64,000 nucleotides of DNA from Mycobacterium gordonae (GTDB lineage: Bacteria; Actinomycetota; Actinomycetes; Mycobacteriales; Mycobacteriaceae): positions 1 through 64,000 of the forward strand of contig NZ_CP070974.1 of assembly GCF_017086405.1 (NCBI RefSeq). Reading direction: 5' to 3'. Below the pieces are notes generated by a model that had not been told where the DNA came from, ran no database searches, and was given only the letters and a program-made list of their open reading frames with translations. The position numbers were made by a program, and so were the translations under genes. Each line of letters starts with the position of its first letter. Within the stretch, counting starts at the first letter, position 1. This document shows positions 44,750 through 52,806 of the stretch, piece by piece.

Positions 44750-45323
44750 CAGTCACCCCTCAATAGCCGTTGACGTGGGCATATGTGCCATAGGCAGAGA
44801 CGCTACCGGCGGAAATGGCGCTGCGCGACAGTCGTCGCGAAATACTCGGATGCTGCGATCAAGACAGCCTCGCCATCTCCGGCACCAGCGCTTCGGCAGA
44901 CCGAAACCACTGCTCCGGGGCGAGATGGCAGGACAGGGATATCTCGGCGTGCGCGCTGGGTGGGACCGCGCTGCAGATCGCTACCGGGTGATGAAGGTTG
45001 CTTGGCAGATATCCGCCGATGGCACGGACAAGGCTGCAACGTTGCGCGGTTGAACCGCGCGGCGTGTCTGCGCGGTTCAACCGCGCACTTATGTCACTCT
45101 GGTCCCACCAAGGACACAGACACCACCAGCCACGAGGAGCCCGGAACCCCCACAGACCCGCCTCGACGGCGGCGAGCCGACACCACAACTCCACACCGGC
45201 CCACAACGCAGAAATCCCCGCCGAAACGGGGATACCTGCCACCGGAGCTACCGACTCCGGATATGGCCTCTGACAACAGAAACCACGCCTAGCCAGGCCG
45301 GTTTCACGATAGAGGACGCCTTC
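44750..45323. promoter_or_regulatory. 574-bp divergent non-coding region with paired palindromes
   Basis: No convincing gene: the long minus frame here shadows the plus gene at 45324. The region separates the EspA-like operon (minus) from the WhiB-like/primase operon (plus). It contains GCGCGGTTGAACCGCGC at 45044-45060 and GCGCGGTTCAACCGCGC at 45070-45086, two perfect palindromes 26 bp apart, and two hairpins nearer the plus gene. It is the obvious control region for both operons. Confidence 0.6.
45214..45259 (+). promoter_or_regulatory. Two consecutive hairpins in the leader of the WhiB-like gene
   Basis: ATCCCCG/CGGGGAT (45214-45220 with 45227-45233) and CCGGAG/CTCCGG (about 45241-45246 with 45254-45259). 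They lie 65-110 bp before the GTG at 45324. Could be a weak terminator of upstream transcription or a leader attenuator; no T-run follows. Confidence 0.4.
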
Positions 45324-46022
45324 GTGAACCTCAAGACTGACACTCCCTCGCTGTCCCCACCCTGCGCGAAACGCCCCAGCGACTGGTTTGACCCCCACCA
45401 GCAGCTCAGAACCCGCCGACAATGCCTGCGCTGCCCCCAGCTCGGCGACTGCGCTGCCACCGCGCTGCGCAACCGACCCAACTACGGGATGTGGGCCGGC
45501 GTCTGGATTGAAGGCGATCTCGAGGCCAAACAACATCTCCTCGGCCGCACCAGCTCCGCTAACCCAGCAGCACACCAAGCCCCCGCGGCTCACAGTTCGG
45601 CCGCCTCGCCCCTCGCCCCGCCGTCGACCCGCCCACGATCACGCCGCCAACTGGTCGGCCGACTCCACACCCAACTTCCGGACCCGCAGATCGCGGCGGT
45701 CATCACCGCCCGCGCCAGCGGCCACTGCGAGATCTTCGCCGCCGGCTGCACCTACCAACAATCCGCGATCTTCCTGCGCCGCCGCCGCCCTTCCACCACC
45801 ACGCTCGGTAGTCCCGCAGAGGCGATTGCCGGCTGCAGGAACTGCATTGACCTGATCGAACACACCGAGGTTCCCACAGCTTTGGACCTCGGCTACCTAG
45901 TTGACCCGCGCAGCACCGCAAGCGGCGCGCCCATGCTCTGGCGCCAGCATCACTGGGTCTACCTCGACACCCGCGGTCACCTCTACCCCTGCCCGAACCC
46001 GCACAGCAGCGGTATCGCCTAG
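45324..46022 (+). CDS. WhiB-like protein with C-terminal extension
   Basis: 232 residues from GTG 45324 with GAGGA seven bases upstream. WhiB-type cysteines Cys14, Cys34, Cys37, Cys43 (CLRCPQLGDC) and the GMWAG turn at 55-59 mark an Fe-S domain at the N-terminus. A basic Pro/Ala linker leads to a second ~100-residue domain with further Cys (GHCEIFAAGC, AGCRNCIDL) and WRQHHWVYLDTRGHLYPCPN. The second domain is unrecognised. The stop overlaps the start of the primase-like gene (TAGTG), so the two are translated together. Confidence 0.8.
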   Translation: MNLKTDTPSLSPPCAKRPSDWFDPHQQLRTRRQCLRCPQLGDCAATALRNRPNYGMWAGVWIEGDLEAKQHLLGRTSSANPAAHQAPAAHSSAASPLAPPSTRPRSRRQLVGRLHTQLPDPQIAAVITARASGHCEIFAAGCTYQQSAIFLRRRRPSTTTLGSPAEAIAGCRNCIDLIEHTEVPTALDLGYLVDPRSTASGAPMLWRQHHWVYLDTRGHLYPCPNPHSSGIA

Positions 46023-47917
46023 TGTCCGCCGCGACAACCAGTACCGACCCCACCACTACCTGGAAAGCGCTGGCCCACCTCATCGCGGCCCGCCCCCTGC
46101 TGCGCACATGGAACCCCGACACCGACAAGTTCGACCGAACCACCAATCTCAGCAGCCGGCTGCCCCGCGTGCCCGCCGCCGCATACCTCTACTTGCGAGG
46201 GCGCACCCAAATCCTGGCCCTGGACTTCGACACCAAGCGCCACGGTCAGCGCGCCGTTGACACAGATTTCGCTCGCGCCCTGACGTGGATCACCGAATGC
46301 GGAGGAGTAGCCGTCACCGACCGCTCCCGCAGCGGCGGCCGCCACATCCTGGTCCCGCTGGCACTCGGAACCAGCGCCAGCGCCGAGGAACTCGCCCCAC
46401 TGATGCGACTCCTGGAATCCCGGTTACCCACCCTGGACAAGACCCCGATGACCAATCCGAAGACCGGTTGCATCACGGTACCCGGATCGCCATGCCGACA
46501 AGGCGGACACCGCCAACTCGACGGATCCCTCACCGCCGCCCAGGACGCCTTAACTCGCCGCTCACATCCAGCCCTACTCCCCCGGCTCCACGTCCTGCTC
46601 GGCGCACTCAACCGCCCCGAGCACGCCACCAACCCACCCTCCCCACCGCCGACCACACTCATCGGAACCGGACCCCACGTCCGGCTAGATCCCCGATATG
46701 TCCGAACCGGCGACATGCCCGCCCGTATCACTCTCTACGCCACCACCGGAAAACTCCCAACCGACCACAGCTGGCCCAGCCACTCAGAAGCCCGCCAGTC
46801 AGTGCTCGCGCATGCCGTGCTCCACGGCCATTCCCTAGCCACCATCACAGCCCTCATGACCCCGGGCCGCCCATGGCACGACGGCCTGGCCCGCGCCTAC
46901 GCCCGCTACCACCACAACGCCCACGCGGCACTGCAACGCGACGTTGACAAAGCTCTGAAATGGGCCGCCGCCAACAGCCACTTTTTCCGACCAGTCCACG
47001 CACAAGATCAAAGACACACACGGGGGGGCGGGCATGGACCCGAGCTCCACCGCCGCTGGCTAGCGAACGCGACCGCCTGGATCGAACAGGAATTCCCCCA
47101 GCACCGCTACCGCTGGATAGGACCAGCGGTCTACCAAGCCCTAGCTGTCCACGCCCTGCGATCCGGAGCCGTCGTCAACGGAGTGCCCCTCGTCGGCGTA
47201 GGAGGACGGTCTCTGTCGATCGCCACAGGACTGCTCAGCGAAACCACCGTCTGGCAGTTCCTGCGGGACACCCGCGATCGTCCTGGCTCACCACTGGTGC
47301 GCACGCGGGTAGCTCAAGGACGCCAACCTGACTACTACGCGCTGACCACGCAGAACCCCGTTGAATCCCGGCGATGCGTCATCGCCTCGACCCGCATAGA
47401 AGACGTACATAGCGCATGGCGCGTCGTAGGACACCGTCACCGCCGCGTCTATGACCTCGTCGTACACCGCGGACTGACCGAGGTGAAAGACGTCTTCGCC
47501 GCCGCCCACATCTCCGCCACCACCGGCTATGTAAGTCTGGCCGCATTGGCCACAGCGGGCCTCATCGTGCGCAGCCGTGGCCGCGTGGGACCGGGCCCTA
47601 CCAGTCTGGACGACATCGCTTCGGCCCATCACTTGGCGCAGTACCGTGCCCAGCGTATCGAGCGACACCAGCGTGAACGGGCAGTATGGAACACCTGGTT
47701 GACCCTGCGGGAGAACTCGCGCAACCTACCGCCACCGGACGATCTGGCGGTCCCCGACATCGTGACCGCAGAACCCTGTGACCCGCACCGTCATGAGTAC
47801 CTCAGCGCAGTCCTGGCGACTGGGCCGCCCCAAACCGACGAGGAACGAGCCTTGAGCTTGCTGGCCGAGATCCTCGGCGCCACTCCAGTCCCTCTGGCCA
47901 GCAGCGGACTGCGCTGA
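46022..47917 (+). CDS. Primase-polymerase (AEP)-like replication protein
   Basis: 631 residues from GTG 46022. The archaeo-eukaryotic primase pattern is visible: motif I ILALDFDTK with Asp68 and Asp70, motif II SRSGGRHILV with His108, and RQLDGSL as motif III candidate near residue 165. A helical middle region resembles plasmid primase-helicase linkers. The C-terminal third has winged-helix-like segments (SATTGYVSLAALATAGLIVRSRG). No Walker helicase motif found. Likely primes plasmid replication or lagging-strand synthesis after transfer. Coupled to the WhiB-like gene, which is unusual. Confidence 0.75.
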   Translation: MSAATTSTDPTTTWKALAHLIAARPLLRTWNPDTDKFDRTTNLSSRLPRVPAAAYLYLRGRTQILALDFDTKRHGQRAVDTDFARALTWITECGGVAVTDRSRSGGRHILVPLALGTSASAEELAPLMRLLESRLPTLDKTPMTNPKTGCITVPGSPCRQGGHRQLDGSLTAAQDALTRRSHPALLPRLHVLLGALNRPEHATNPPSPPPTTLIGTGPHVRLDPRYVRTGDMPARITLYATTGKLPTDHSWPSHSEARQSVLAHAVLHGHSLATITALMTPGRPWHDGLARAYARYHHNAHAALQRDVDKALKWAAANSHFFRPVHAQDQRHTRGGGHGPELHRRWLANATAWIEQEFPQHRYRWIGPAVYQALAVHALRSGAVVNGVPLVGVGGRSLSIATGLLSETTVWQFLRDTRDRPGSPLVRTRVAQGRQPDYYALTTQNPVESRRCVIASTRIEDVHSAWRVVGHRHRRVYDLVVHRGLTEVKDVFAAAHISATTGYVSLAALATAGLIVRSRGRVGPGPTSLDDIASAHHLAQYRAQRIERHQRERAVWNTWLTLRENSRNLPPPDDLAVPDIVTAEPCDPHRHEYLSAVLATGPPQTDEERALSLLAEILGATPVPLASSGLR

Positions 47918-47980
47918 CAGGCGTCAACCGCAGATTCAGCTTTTGTCGTGTCCGGATGATGCGCGGGTAGGTGTTAGCCG

Positions 47981-47996
47981 CTTTACCGCGGTAAAG
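47981..47996. promoter_or_regulatory. 16-bp perfect palindrome, copy 1 (candidate partition or operator site)
   Basis: CTTTACCGCGGTAAAG, extended by one base pair on each side. The same 16-bp core recurs at 50009-50024. The two copies bracket the ParA/RHH operon and its upstream array. Candidate parS for the ParB at 50888 or operator for a partition regulator. Confidence 0.6.
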
Positions 47997-48074
47997 CGTT
48001 CAACCGCCCCATCAACGCTGCTGGGTACACAGGCGAGAGCGTCCGTCGGCGCCGCGCGGCGTTTGCCCGATCTG

Positions 48075-48506
48075 TCAGGCTGAGCTGGCTACCCGCTGAC
48101 GTCGACGACGAAGTCGTAGAGCTTCCTCGACGAGATCGGAGGCGAAATCCTGTGCTGTCAACAAGACGTCTTCACGCTTGGCCGACAACCACGCCGCCCG
48201 CAATTCTCCCGCGGTTTCGGGTCGCAAACGCAGCGTTCGCGGAGCGCCGGGCTCGCCCTGGCGATCTGAACGTGACAAGGGCGATGATGAGGCTGGGGAG
48301 ATTGACGCCGCCTTTGCGGGGTCAGCAGCTTGAACCTGCGCCGGCGGCGCGTCGGACGGCTCGGGCGATTGCGGAGTCACAGGAGCGGGGGTCTCGGCCT
48401 TCGAGGCCGGCGCCGTCCCAGGGTCGGTCGCCCGGGCGGGGGGCCGGGTCGCCGATCCCACGTCTGACAACATGCCGACGACGACGTCAGCGACGTTCTT
48501 ACCCAT
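48075..48506 (-). CDS. Small ParB-type partner with C-terminal ribbon-helix-helix
   Basis: 143 residues from ATG 48506, chosen over 48536 because GGGAGG sits five bases upstream. An N-terminal MGKNVADVVVGMLSDVG helix could be the ParA-stimulating segment. A long Pro/Ala/Ser linker leads to TLRLRPETAGELRAAWLSAK followed by FASDLVEEALRLRRRRQR, a ribbon-helix-helix-like DNA-binding end. The start overlaps the parA stop by 8 bp. This two-gene layout is type Ib-like partition, in which the small protein binds the centromere. Confidence 0.75.
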   Translation of the reverse strand: MGKNVADVVVGMLSDVGSATRPPARATDPGTAPASKAETPAPVTPQSPEPSDAPPAQVQAADPAKAASISPASSSPLSRSDRQGEPGAPRTLRLRPETAGELRAAWLSAKREDVLLTAQDFASDLVEEALRLRRRRQRVASSA

Positions 48507-49293
48507 AGTGCCTCCCTCGGTTACGACGACCCTCATTGACCCGTTTCATCACATCGACGGTGAATGCTGCGTACGCCTGTGCGAGGTCGGGGTCGGCTTC
48601 AACGTCCCCGAGGACATAACAGCCGGTAACCATCCGCTCCGCCGCCGTGCGTTTCGGGATCAACGTCTCAAACAACGGCAAACCGTCGTCTTTCAATGCA
48701 GCAAGGGTGTCCCGGCTGATGACCGTATTCGGCTCGTATTTGGTCAGTAAGACTCCAAGCAGCTCAGCGGAAAGCACCTGGTGCTCGCGTAGGGATCCGG
48801 CCCACTCCATGAACATGTGGACGCCGCGCCTCCCCCACTTACTGGCGTCGGTAGGCACGATCATCCAGTCAGCGGCATTCAGAGCAGAAATGACTAGCTG
48901 ACCCAGATTGGGTGAAAGGTCCATTACGATGGCGTCGTAGTCCTCGTAGACCGGCTCTAGCCGCATCGCCATTTGGTACTCGCGCCTGTGCATCATGACC
49001 AGCTGTTGATCGAGCTTCGCGACGGCCAATGTAGAGGGGATGATTTCGAGGTTCGCGATTCGTGTCTTGCGGATCACCCGTGCGACCGGAGCCTGGTCGG
49101 CGATCAGGTCATAAAGGTCCAGGTCGACGTCGTCGTCCGGATCGAACATCGACGTCGCATTGGCCTGCGCGTCGCAATCCACCAACAGGGTGCGCCAGCC
49201 GCCTTGGGCCAATCCCGCAGCAAGACTCACCGCGGTAAAGGATTTGCCCACGCCACCCTTGTGGTTTGCGACCGCGATTACATCAGCTTTCAC
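48499..49293 (-). CDS. parA: ParA-family partition ATPase (first system)
   Basis: 264 residues. Deviant Walker A HKGGVGKSFTAVSLA, LLVDCDAQANATSMF, and DAIVMDLSPNLGQLVISAL as Walker B/A'. No N-terminal HTH, so a short ParA. Downstream and overlapping is the small RHH-like partner; upstream is a ~500-bp repeat array. Likely drives segregation of the plasmid. Confidence 0.93.
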   Translation of the reverse strand: MKADVIAVANHKGGVGKSFTAVSLAAGLAQGGWRTLLVDCDAQANATSMFDPDDDVDLDLYDLIADQAPVARVIRKTRIANLEIIPSTLAVAKLDQQLVMMHRREYQMAMRLEPVYEDYDAIVMDLSPNLGQLVISALNAADWMIVPTDASKWGRRGVHMFMEWAGSLREHQVLSAELLGVLLTKYEPNTVISRDTLAALKDDGLPLFETLIPKRTAAERMVTGCYVLGDVEADPDLAQAYAAFTVDVMKRVNEGRRNRGRHYG

Positions 49294-49323
49294 TTTATCC
49301 CCTTAGATCCCAATAGTCACAAG

Positions 49324-49840
49324 GTGATTAGAACACGAGGTGATGCAGTGTCCCTGCGATGCAGTGACGGCGTGTTGGCGCGATCAGGTGACATCATCAC
49401 CGGGTGCTCCAGCGATGCAGTGATTCGGTGACGCCGTGACACTGTGTTGCCGCCACGTCGTCACGCGATCTCCTGGTGATTCGGTGATCAGGTGACGGTG
49501 TGTTGCCGCCACGTCGTCACGCGATCTCCTGGTGATTCGGTGATCAGGTGACGGTGTGTTGCGGCGATCTCGTGACGTGATCGTTAGGTGACCCGGTGAC
49601 TTGGTGATTGAGTGACGGTGTGCTGCCGCGACCGGGTGACGTGATCGCCAGGTGACCCGGTGACTTGGTGATTGAGTGACGGTGTGCTGCCGCGACCGGG
49701 TGACGTGATCGCCAGGTGGCCCGGCGATCGTCACCTGCTGATGCGATGATTCCACGATGGTGTGTTGGTGTCACGGAGTCATCCGATCGCCTGGTGAGTA
49801 TGTGACGCGGCGGCTCCGCGACGCGCTGATTGCGTGACAG
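49324..49840. repeat. 8-bp-phased GTGA array upstream of parA (candidate centromere)
   Basis: From 49324 to 49727 exact GTGA occurs about two dozen times at positions that are all equal modulo 8 (49324, 49340, 49364, 49388, 49420, 49428, 49436, 49476, 49484, 49492, 49532 and so on to 49700). Near-matches (GTGT, GCGA, GTGC) fill most remaining slots. Larger units repeat at 56, 56, 64 and 64 bp, again multiples of 8 (TGTGTTGCCG at 49443, 49499; variants at 49555, 49619, 49683). A degenerate continuation with shifted phase runs to about 49840. The minus ORF across it is a by-product of the repeat. Confidence 0.85.
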
Positions 49841-50008
49841 TTGTGCCTGTGAGGTTGTTGCATCCTGGTTGGGAGACTCGCGCACGCAGTATGCAACGAC
49901 TCATAAGTGCTCGCGCTTACCGTGAAATCCGGGTATCTAGCAAAACGCGAGCGTCGGAAACGAGTTTCGAAACGAGCCGATAGCCCCTCATGGTGCCGAA
50001 TTCGGGTA

Positions 50009-50024
50009 CTTTACCGCGGTAAAG
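50009..50024. promoter_or_regulatory. 16-bp perfect palindrome, copy 2
   Basis: Same CTTTACCGCGGTAAAG as 47981-47996, about 150 bp before the second parA start. Position is typical of a parS or autoregulatory operator upstream of a parAB operon. The rest of 49841-50175 shows nothing else recognisable. Confidence 0.6.
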
Positions 50025-50175
50025 CAGCAAACGGTTTGCTGGCATGGGGTGCTGATGAGACCCACGACACAGCCGGTGTGTCACCGCAGCGCAAGAAGGT
50101 TGGCGCCCGCTAGCATCAAGCTCCATCCGATCCGAAGTACTCCGCCGTGCGGGGGAAGCATACGGAAGGCCTTCT

Positions 50176-51015
50176 ATGGCTGTGCACGTCGTTCTCAATC
50201 AGAAAGGCGGCGTCGGCAAGAGCACCATCGCAGTCAACCTGGCTGCCGTGACCGCCGACGTCTGCAATGATCACGACGACCCCGACGCCACATCTCCGGT
50301 GGCCGCGATCTCAGTAGACCCGCAGGGTTCTGCCGTGTGGTGGGCGTCGCGGATCGACGATCTGCCATTCCACATCGTTCAAGCCCACGACGACCTCGCT
50401 GGCCTGGCGCGGCTGAAAGAGCTGCCCACCATCAAACACGTCTATGTCGACACCCCGGGTTGGATCGACCTCGACGCCGGCGCTGCCACCAGTGATCCAC
50501 TCGGCCGCGGACCCGCTGCCGACGCGCTACGCACCGTCCTGGACCTCGCCGACCGGGTTATCATCCCGATCGAGACCGAACCTCTGTCCTTCGATCCCAC
50601 AGCCCGCACCATCAACAAAGTCGTCAAACCACGCGGATTGCCCTACACCGTCGTGATCAACAACTGGGATCCTCGAGACGGCGTCCACGACCTAAACGAA
50701 ACCAAGGAATTCGTTCGACTCAACAAATGGCCCCTGGCCCACACTGTCATCCGGCACTACAAACTGCACGCCCGAGCCAGCGCCGACGGACAGGTCGTCA
50801 CCGAATACCCAACCAACCGCGTCGCGCTGCAAGCGCGTGAAGACTTCTACCGCTTCGCACTGGAACTCAACATCGGGGGAGGGACTAATGGCCGCCCGCG
50901 GCAAGCGAACCAGCCTGGCGGCACTGGCCGCCGATGTCGGCGACAACTCACCCGTGGACCAGCAGCCAGAGGCCGGGCCAGCACGCAGCGCCCCGCTGGC
51001 GCAGCTGACCCCTAA
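50176..51015 (+). CDS. ParA-family ATPase (second system), 3' end probably frameshifted
   Basis: 279 residues as read. NQKGGVGKSTIAVNLA at the N-terminus, AAISVDPQGSAVWWASR and KHVYVDTPGWID give a complete ParA-type ATPase. The last ~40 residues (GRPRQANQPGGTGRRCRRQL...) are unlike ParA and overlap parB by 128 nt. One extra G in the run GGGGG before AGGGACTAATGG would end the protein at TAA, overlapping the parB ATG as TAATG. So the true end is probably near 50889 and the extension an indel artefact. Confidence 0.85.
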   Translation: MAVHVVLNQKGGVGKSTIAVNLAAVTADVCNDHDDPDATSPVAAISVDPQGSAVWWASRIDDLPFHIVQAHDDLAGLARLKELPTIKHVYVDTPGWIDLDAGAATSDPLGRGPAADALRTVLDLADRVIIPIETEPLSFDPTARTINKVVKPRGLPYTVVINNWDPRDGVHDLNETKEFVRLNKWPLAHTVIRHYKLHARASADGQVVTEYPTNRVALQAREDFYRFALELNIGGGTNGRPRQANQPGGTGRRCRRQLTRGPAARGRASTQRPAGAADP

Positions 51016-51721
51016 TCCGCGGAATCCCCGGGAGGATCTCGGTGACCTCGCCGACCTCGCTTCGATCGCCGATATGCAACTGCAACCCGCAGTCGTCGTC
51101 ACTGCCAATGCCTACCGGGCCCTGTACCCCGACGACGAGATCACCACCCGCTATGTCGTCGTCAACGGCTGCCGCCGGCTGGCCGCAGCACACAAATACG
51201 GCCGCGCCGACCTCGACGTTGTCGTTAACGACACCATTGCCCGTGACCGCGTCACCCTCATCTCCGCCGCGATCACCGAAAACGTTGACAGGCAAGACTT
51301 CGACGTCATCGAGGAAGCCCGCGCGGTCGAGGCCCTCGTCGCCGAGTGCGGACGGGCCGACGTCGCCGGCCAACGCCTTCACCGCACCGAAGGTTGGGTC
51401 TCGCAACGACGCGCCCTACTTAAACTGGCCCCCGAACTGCAAACTGCCCTACGACGCGGCGAACTGGCAATCCGCGAGGCCCGCTCACTCGCCCGAGTCC
51501 CTCTAGAACAGCAAGTCGCCCGCTGGCGCGCCGCTCAAGACAAGCAGCAGTCCAACGACAAACCCACCGGAGACCCGCCCACACCAGCCCCATCCCGGTC
51601 GCGCGCAATCACCACCGCACTGTCGAAGTTCGACAGTCAACCCAATCTGCTAGCTGACGCGCTGCGGGAATATCTCGGCACGGACGGCGTCGACCGGCTC
51701 CTGAATCTGCTCAAGGCGTAA
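50888..51721 (+). CDS. ParB/Spo0J-like partition protein (second system)
   Basis: 277 residues from ATG 50888 with GGGAGGG upstream; the earlier start at 50837 is rejected. ParB N-domain signature: LAQLTPNPRNPREDLGDLADL, then VVVNGCRRLAAAHKYG and AAITENVDRQDFDVIEEARA. The HTH region follows (DVAGQRLHRTEGWVSQRRAL). The C-terminal dimer region is short. Full-length ParB of plasmid type; likely binds the palindromes at 47981 and 50009. Confidence 0.9.
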   Translation: MAARGKRTSLAALAADVGDNSPVDQQPEAGPARSAPLAQLTPNPRNPREDLGDLADLASIADMQLQPAVVVTANAYRALYPDDEITTRYVVVNGCRRLAAAHKYGRADLDVVVNDTIARDRVTLISAAITENVDRQDFDVIEEARAVEALVAECGRADVAGQRLHRTEGWVSQRRALLKLAPELQTALRRGELAIREARSLARVPLEQQVARWRAAQDKQQSNDKPTGDPPTPAPSRSRAITTALSKFDSQPNLLADALREYLGTDGVDRLLNLLKA

Positions 51722-51766
51722 AACAGCACCCCTCGTCGTACAACTCAACCCATCTGCGACGCGCAA

Positions 51767-52198
51767 TTACAGGCGATCAGCCAATTCACCCAGATGCCCA
51801 GGCGTCACGAACTGCGCCAGTGCGTCCAAATAGTGTTGGGCCGCGGCCCGATAACGGTCAGCGCTGCTCTCGGCCGCCAACATCTCCTGCTGCGCCGCGA
51901 TCAACAGCCTATTAACCTCCACCTGGGTCACCAGCTGCGCCCGCAAGTCGCTGAGCTCCGTGCTCGAGGCCGCGGTGGGGGAGGGGGTGGGCTGAGGTGG
52001 AAGTGCGTCGGTGTACACGTACCACCGCAGCCGCTCAGGACGCGGAATCGCGCCACCACGCAACTGGCCGGCCTTGATCGCCCGCACCACGGTGCGCGGG
52101 TCCTTACCCAGACGTGCTGCTGCCTCTTGCAGCAACACGTGCGGACCCGTCGGTGTGGTCTCCACACCCGGTGGCGCCTGCTTCAACTCGCTCATCAA
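51767..52198 (-). CDS. DNA-binding protein: excisionase/MerR-like HTH plus coiled coil
   Basis: 143 residues. LLQEAAARLGKDPRTVVRAIKAGQLRG followed by RLRWYVYTDALP is an excisionase/MerR-like winged helix. A Pro-rich hinge leads to a helical C-terminus (LSDLRAQLVTQVEVNRLLIAAQQEML) that probably forms a coiled-coil dimer. It is convergent with parB, so is separately expressed. Role unknown; accessory partition, transfer or lysogeny-type regulators share this build. Confidence 0.7.
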   Translation of the reverse strand: MMSELKQAPPGVETTPTGPHVLLQEAAARLGKDPRTVVRAIKAGQLRGGAIPRPERLRWYVYTDALPPQPTPSPTAASSTELSDLRAQLVTQVEVNRLLIAAQQEMLAAESSADRYRAAAQHYLDALAQFVTPGHLGELADRL

Positions 52199-52305
52199 CC
52201 TCGACCCGCCCGCGGAGAGCCTGCCTCCTCCCGTGCCGGCATTAGGTGCATAATGCTACTAATTAGCGGCATTCTAGCGCGGATCGACGACTCGATGTGC
52301 CTGTC

Positions 52306-52325
52306 ATGTCGCAAATTAGTGACAT
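52306..52325. promoter_or_regulatory. Inverted repeat ATGTC-N10-GACAT in divergent intergenic region
   Basis: ATGTC (52306-52310) and GACAT (52321-52325) face each other across ten A/T-rich bases, between the divergent genes starting at 52198 and 52413. The 52199-52412 stretch is AT-richer than its surroundings and should hold both promoters. Confidence 0.4.
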
Positions 52326-52412
52326 CAATGGGCTAAACTAAAAACATCGGCCGCTGGGACCCACCGGTAGGCCTGGGAGAAGGTAAGCGCAGCGTTGTCG
52401 AGGGGAACTGTG

Positions 52413-52622
52413 GTGACAACACAAACCGAACACCGGGCCCGGCGCAAGGGCACCGAAACCCGGCAGCGAACGAAGATGGTAGGCCTGCGCCTTCGTCCAG
52501 AAGAACACGCACGGCTGACCCGACTCGCGCAACTGCGTGGTGTCAACGTCGCAGCGCTGTTCGAGTCCACCGTCGCCGACCTACTGGCTACACCACTACC
52601 CGAGGAAGCCCTCACCGCCTAG
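52413..52622 (+). CDS. Small RHH-like plasmid protein
   Basis: 69 residues from GTG 52413 with AGGGGA six bases upstream. Basic N-terminus then KMVGLRLRPEEHARLTRLAQ and RGVNVAALFESTVADLLA, the spacing of ribbon-helix-helix proteins of the MobC/CopG kind. Divergent from the HTH gene. Possibly an accessory relaxosome or copy-number protein; no partner in view. Confidence 0.6.
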   Translation: MTTQTEHRARRKGTETRQRTKMVGLRLRPEEHARLTRLAQLRGVNVAALFESTVADLLATPLPEEALTA

Positions 52623-52806
52623 CGCAACAGCGCACCTCGACCGCACGCCCGGGCTTTACATCGGCTGAGCAAGGGCCGATTGCCGGCGCCACGCCGCACT
52701 CGCAAGCACATAGGCATTTCAGCGCCCCAGGCTCGCGTGGGCCCTTCCACCTGATGTCGGCTGTGTCCACTATCCTCAAGAAACATCACTGAAGGCGGTG
52801 TTCCAA

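Noticed and set aside
44859..45593. 244-residue minus ORF
   Set aside because: It is antisense to the WhiB-like gene and the palindrome region, Trp/Cys-rich without a family, and has no ribosome site.
49384..49755. Minus-strand ORF of 123 residues, rich in HSITKSPG-type repeats
   Set aside because: It is the translation of the GTGA array. The 8-bp phase is not a multiple of 3, so the protein repeat comes only from the larger units; no start site or family.
49324..49840. CRISPR array
   Set aside because: Repeats are contiguous and on an 8-bp register with no unique spacers of constant size, and no cas gene is present.
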